Positions 45,496 through 64,000 of a DNA stretch of 64,000 nucleotides are shown here, one piece after another. The position numbers were made by a program, and so were the translations under genes. Within the stretch, counting starts at the first letter, position 1; each line of letters starts with the position of its first letter. Source of the stretch: Coptis chinensis (taxonomy: Eukaryota > Streptophyta > Magnoliopsida > Ranunculales > Ranunculaceae); the NCBI GenBank assembly GCA_015680905.1, contig CM027378.1:75545501-75609500 (forward strand), given 5' to 3'. The notes beneath the pieces were generated by a model, which ran no database searches, was not told where the DNA came from, and saw nothing but the letters and a program-made list of their open reading frames with translations.

Positions 45496-47003
45496 CTGAA
45501 AGATTGCCAGCATAAGATATTACAACCACGGAGTGGGCGGTAACACATTTTATACATCAAAATCTAATTACAGATTTCAGACAACAAATAAGATTTTGAC
45601 TTCGATCAAAAGCATCTGGCAAACATTCAGAAATATATATGTACTATCAGTTATTAGCTAGGGCCGGTCCAAAATTCTAGATTGTTCCGTAAGGCAAAGG
45701 TGGCAAGTGGCACCGTGTTCGATCGTTTGAAGCCATCTCACACTCCTCTAGCAATCGGCATATTATCACCATCCCACCGGGTCAAATATTCTTGAAACCG
45801 TTTGTGCAACTCATTCTAATAACTTTCTTCCAGTAACAGATAAATAAATAAATAACAAAACAAGTTACGTACTTGTCAAGCTACTCTCAAATATGCTCAT
45901 ATTCAAATATATATATATATATATTTATATTATATAGCTTGAATTGGGAAGGATTTATTACAACCACCTTGAAAGGTTCATTTTGATAGGTCAATACCGA
46001 TTATTAACACCAATTTGAAGGCAGAACCGCCAAACGGAAATAACTGTGTTGCATGGGTACGGGACAGAGTGTCTGGTTTGGACACGGGTACAACGATTTG
46101 GACACGGCAAGATCTGAGAATTAGGGTCTGTTTTGCTTGTGTCCGGTCCGTACCAGTGTCCGATACAGAGGAAATTAGGGCGTACCCATACAACAGAGGG
46201 AAATAATAAAAAGGAAAATAAAATTGTGAGAAAGAAGAATCGGGTTGGCTTGCTGTTTGGGTTGGGTGTTAACAAGAAATTCAGATCTCGTTCCATTTAG
46301 CCTACGCTATTCAACCCACTTAACCCCTTTTTTTCAAGCCCCCTCATTAAATATTGTGGATTTTGATTCCTGATCTAATTTTTATTCCCCCGTGTGGGGG
46401 CAAGAAGTCGACTTGTTGAGAAAAAAATGGCGTGGAGAGAGCAAAACAAGTACTACTCATATAGTCATACGCACATAATACGATACGTCGTTATTGATGA
46501 AATTGTTATGCACACTCGACACCAGTTAATATTTTCCAAAGCATCATTTGAAGTTACAATTGATTACAACAAAAATAATATTATACCGTCCCGAATGTTT
46601 GATCGGCACAATGATTGTTGTTTCTCATTCCACACACGTATTTTCAAAATTACTTAACTAGTGTTTCTTTTGTACAAAATATTTTTGCTGCACATGAGCA
46701 GAGACGAATCAGAGTGGGGCAGCAATATTTGTTTTTATGTTTCACTCTCTTTCTTTGGTGTTTTGAAAGGTGTGTTTTTTTTGGTAACTGCTAGTTATTA
46801 CTGCGGAATATACCGTTCTGTACAAGAAGCAGTAATATCAAACAACAGTAAATTACATACAAAGTTTGGCGGTTTCAACCACCAAAAGAAAACACCATCT
46901 TCCAGCAATTCCAATAATCCTATTGGAACATTCACTTTCATACCCATTGAAAGGTGTGTTGGCACAGGGAGTTGATGTAACTTTTGGAAAGGCTTGATAT
47001 CTT
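45496..47003. other. Spacer between MTP1 and ABCC2
   Basis: It contains the MTP1 5' flank, including the 5' UTR intron end just upstream of 45495, a TAGGGCCGGTCC element end at 45659, a TA run at 45908-45924 and the small TIR element at 46045-46197. No coding gene is supported. Frames at 46394-46975 show no family. Confidence 0.45.
46045..46197. mobile_element. Small TIR element of the GTTRCATGGRYACG family
   Basis: The ends TGTGTTGCATGGGTACGGG and, inverted, CGTACCCATACAACAGAG form an inverted repeat. The interior has GACACGG and GTCCG motifs in both orientations, like the copies in the ABCC2 introns. Confidence 0.6.
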
Positions 47004-63678
<16,675 letters not shown>

Positions 63679-64000
63679 CTACCAGAGAAAACCCCAGTAC
63701 AACATCAGCTAAGGTGAAGTAACCAAAGTTCGTCTTCTATCAGTTTAAGGTACTCATAAGACTCAGCGAAGAACAGTGTAGGAGTAACAATCCCAGGAGC
63801 AAACAAAGGTGTTGTAACCAATTAATCGGCCCATCTAATATGAACCAACAAAAGTAGCAAATGGGACGCCTAGGCGATAAAAATCCGATAGAACGGGTAG
63901 CAACAATCATTAAAGAAAATATTCCGATTTTGATGTCTCCTGAATGAGAAGTGTCAAGTGATTTTTCATTATTCACAACACCAATGCATTTGCCAAGAGT
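63679..64000 (-). other. Upstream of the first recognised ABCC2 exon
   Basis: In the family the protein continues upstream with TMD0 and the cytosolic linker. This stretch, read on the minus strand, has short hydrophobic frames (63976-63740) but no match I can defend. It may be intron. The ABCC2 5' end is therefore outside the window or hidden here. Confidence 0.35.

Noticed and set aside
63740-63976. Hydrophobic frame as ABCC2 TMD0
   Set aside because: It has hydrophobic stretches but no residue pattern matching the family TMD0 or the linker that should precede YFGWM. Left unassigned.

Overview
This window is plant nuclear DNA, almost certainly from a eudicot. The genes are split by short introns with GT-AG boundaries, the spacers are AT-rich, and plant transposons of every major class are present. 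The species cannot be named from the sequence. No bacterial, organellar or CRISPR features were seen, and I found no tRNA or rRNA gene by eye.

Layout. 1-9.4 kb holds remnants: a DHHC protein S-acyltransferase gene with frame disruptions (minus, 1350-3410), three exons of an NSA2-like ribosome-biogenesis gene (plus, 4798-5325) and a truncated MuDR/MULE transposase (plus, 7534-9428). 9.4-26 kb is a rearranged block made of inverted duplications. Two copies of a lipoyl(octanoyl)transferase gene (LIP2) face each other (plus 10212-10916; minus 16600-17319) inside arms of about 1.6-2.4 kb. Between and beyond them lie two inverted copies of a GDSL-esterase fragment, a 3' fragment of a HEN2-type RNA helicase, and two inverted copies of a dead L1-type LINE that share the same premature stops. 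Several small DNA elements (hAT, Tourist-like) sit in the spacers. 26-37 kb has almost no genes: a Mutator-like element with a perfect 9-bp target duplication, a CACTA-like remnant, a long fold-back element and degenerate tandem repeats of about 190 bp. 37.2-38.0 kb has two exons of an unidentified protein.

38.5-45.5 kb is a vacuolar Zn transporter gene of the MTP1 type (minus) whose coding sequence is split by a 5.8-kb Copia retrotransposon with two about 800-bp LTRs and a 5-bp target duplication (CCATA). 47.0-63.7 kb is a large ABC transporter gene of the ABCC2 (MRP2) type on the minus strand. I mapped 23 exons; the N-terminal part is not resolved at the right edge. Its introns carry a TRIM retroelement, copies of a small GTTACATGGACACG-type element and another TIR element.

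Reading the genes together. LIP2 makes protein-bound octanoate for lipoate synthesis in mitochondria. MTP1 and ABCC2 are both tonoplast transporters (zinc; glutathione conjugates and related anions). Nothing suggests that these neighbours form a functional cluster. Single-base insertions and deletions occur in otherwise well-preserved exons of ABCC2, PAT, MTP1 and the second half of the Copia element. Either many of these genes are recent pseudogenes, or this assembly has residual indel errors; the pattern favours errors for at least part of it. I found no convincing new biological system. The most interesting feature is the LIP2/GDSL/LINE inverted-duplication block, which could yield long hairpin RNA.
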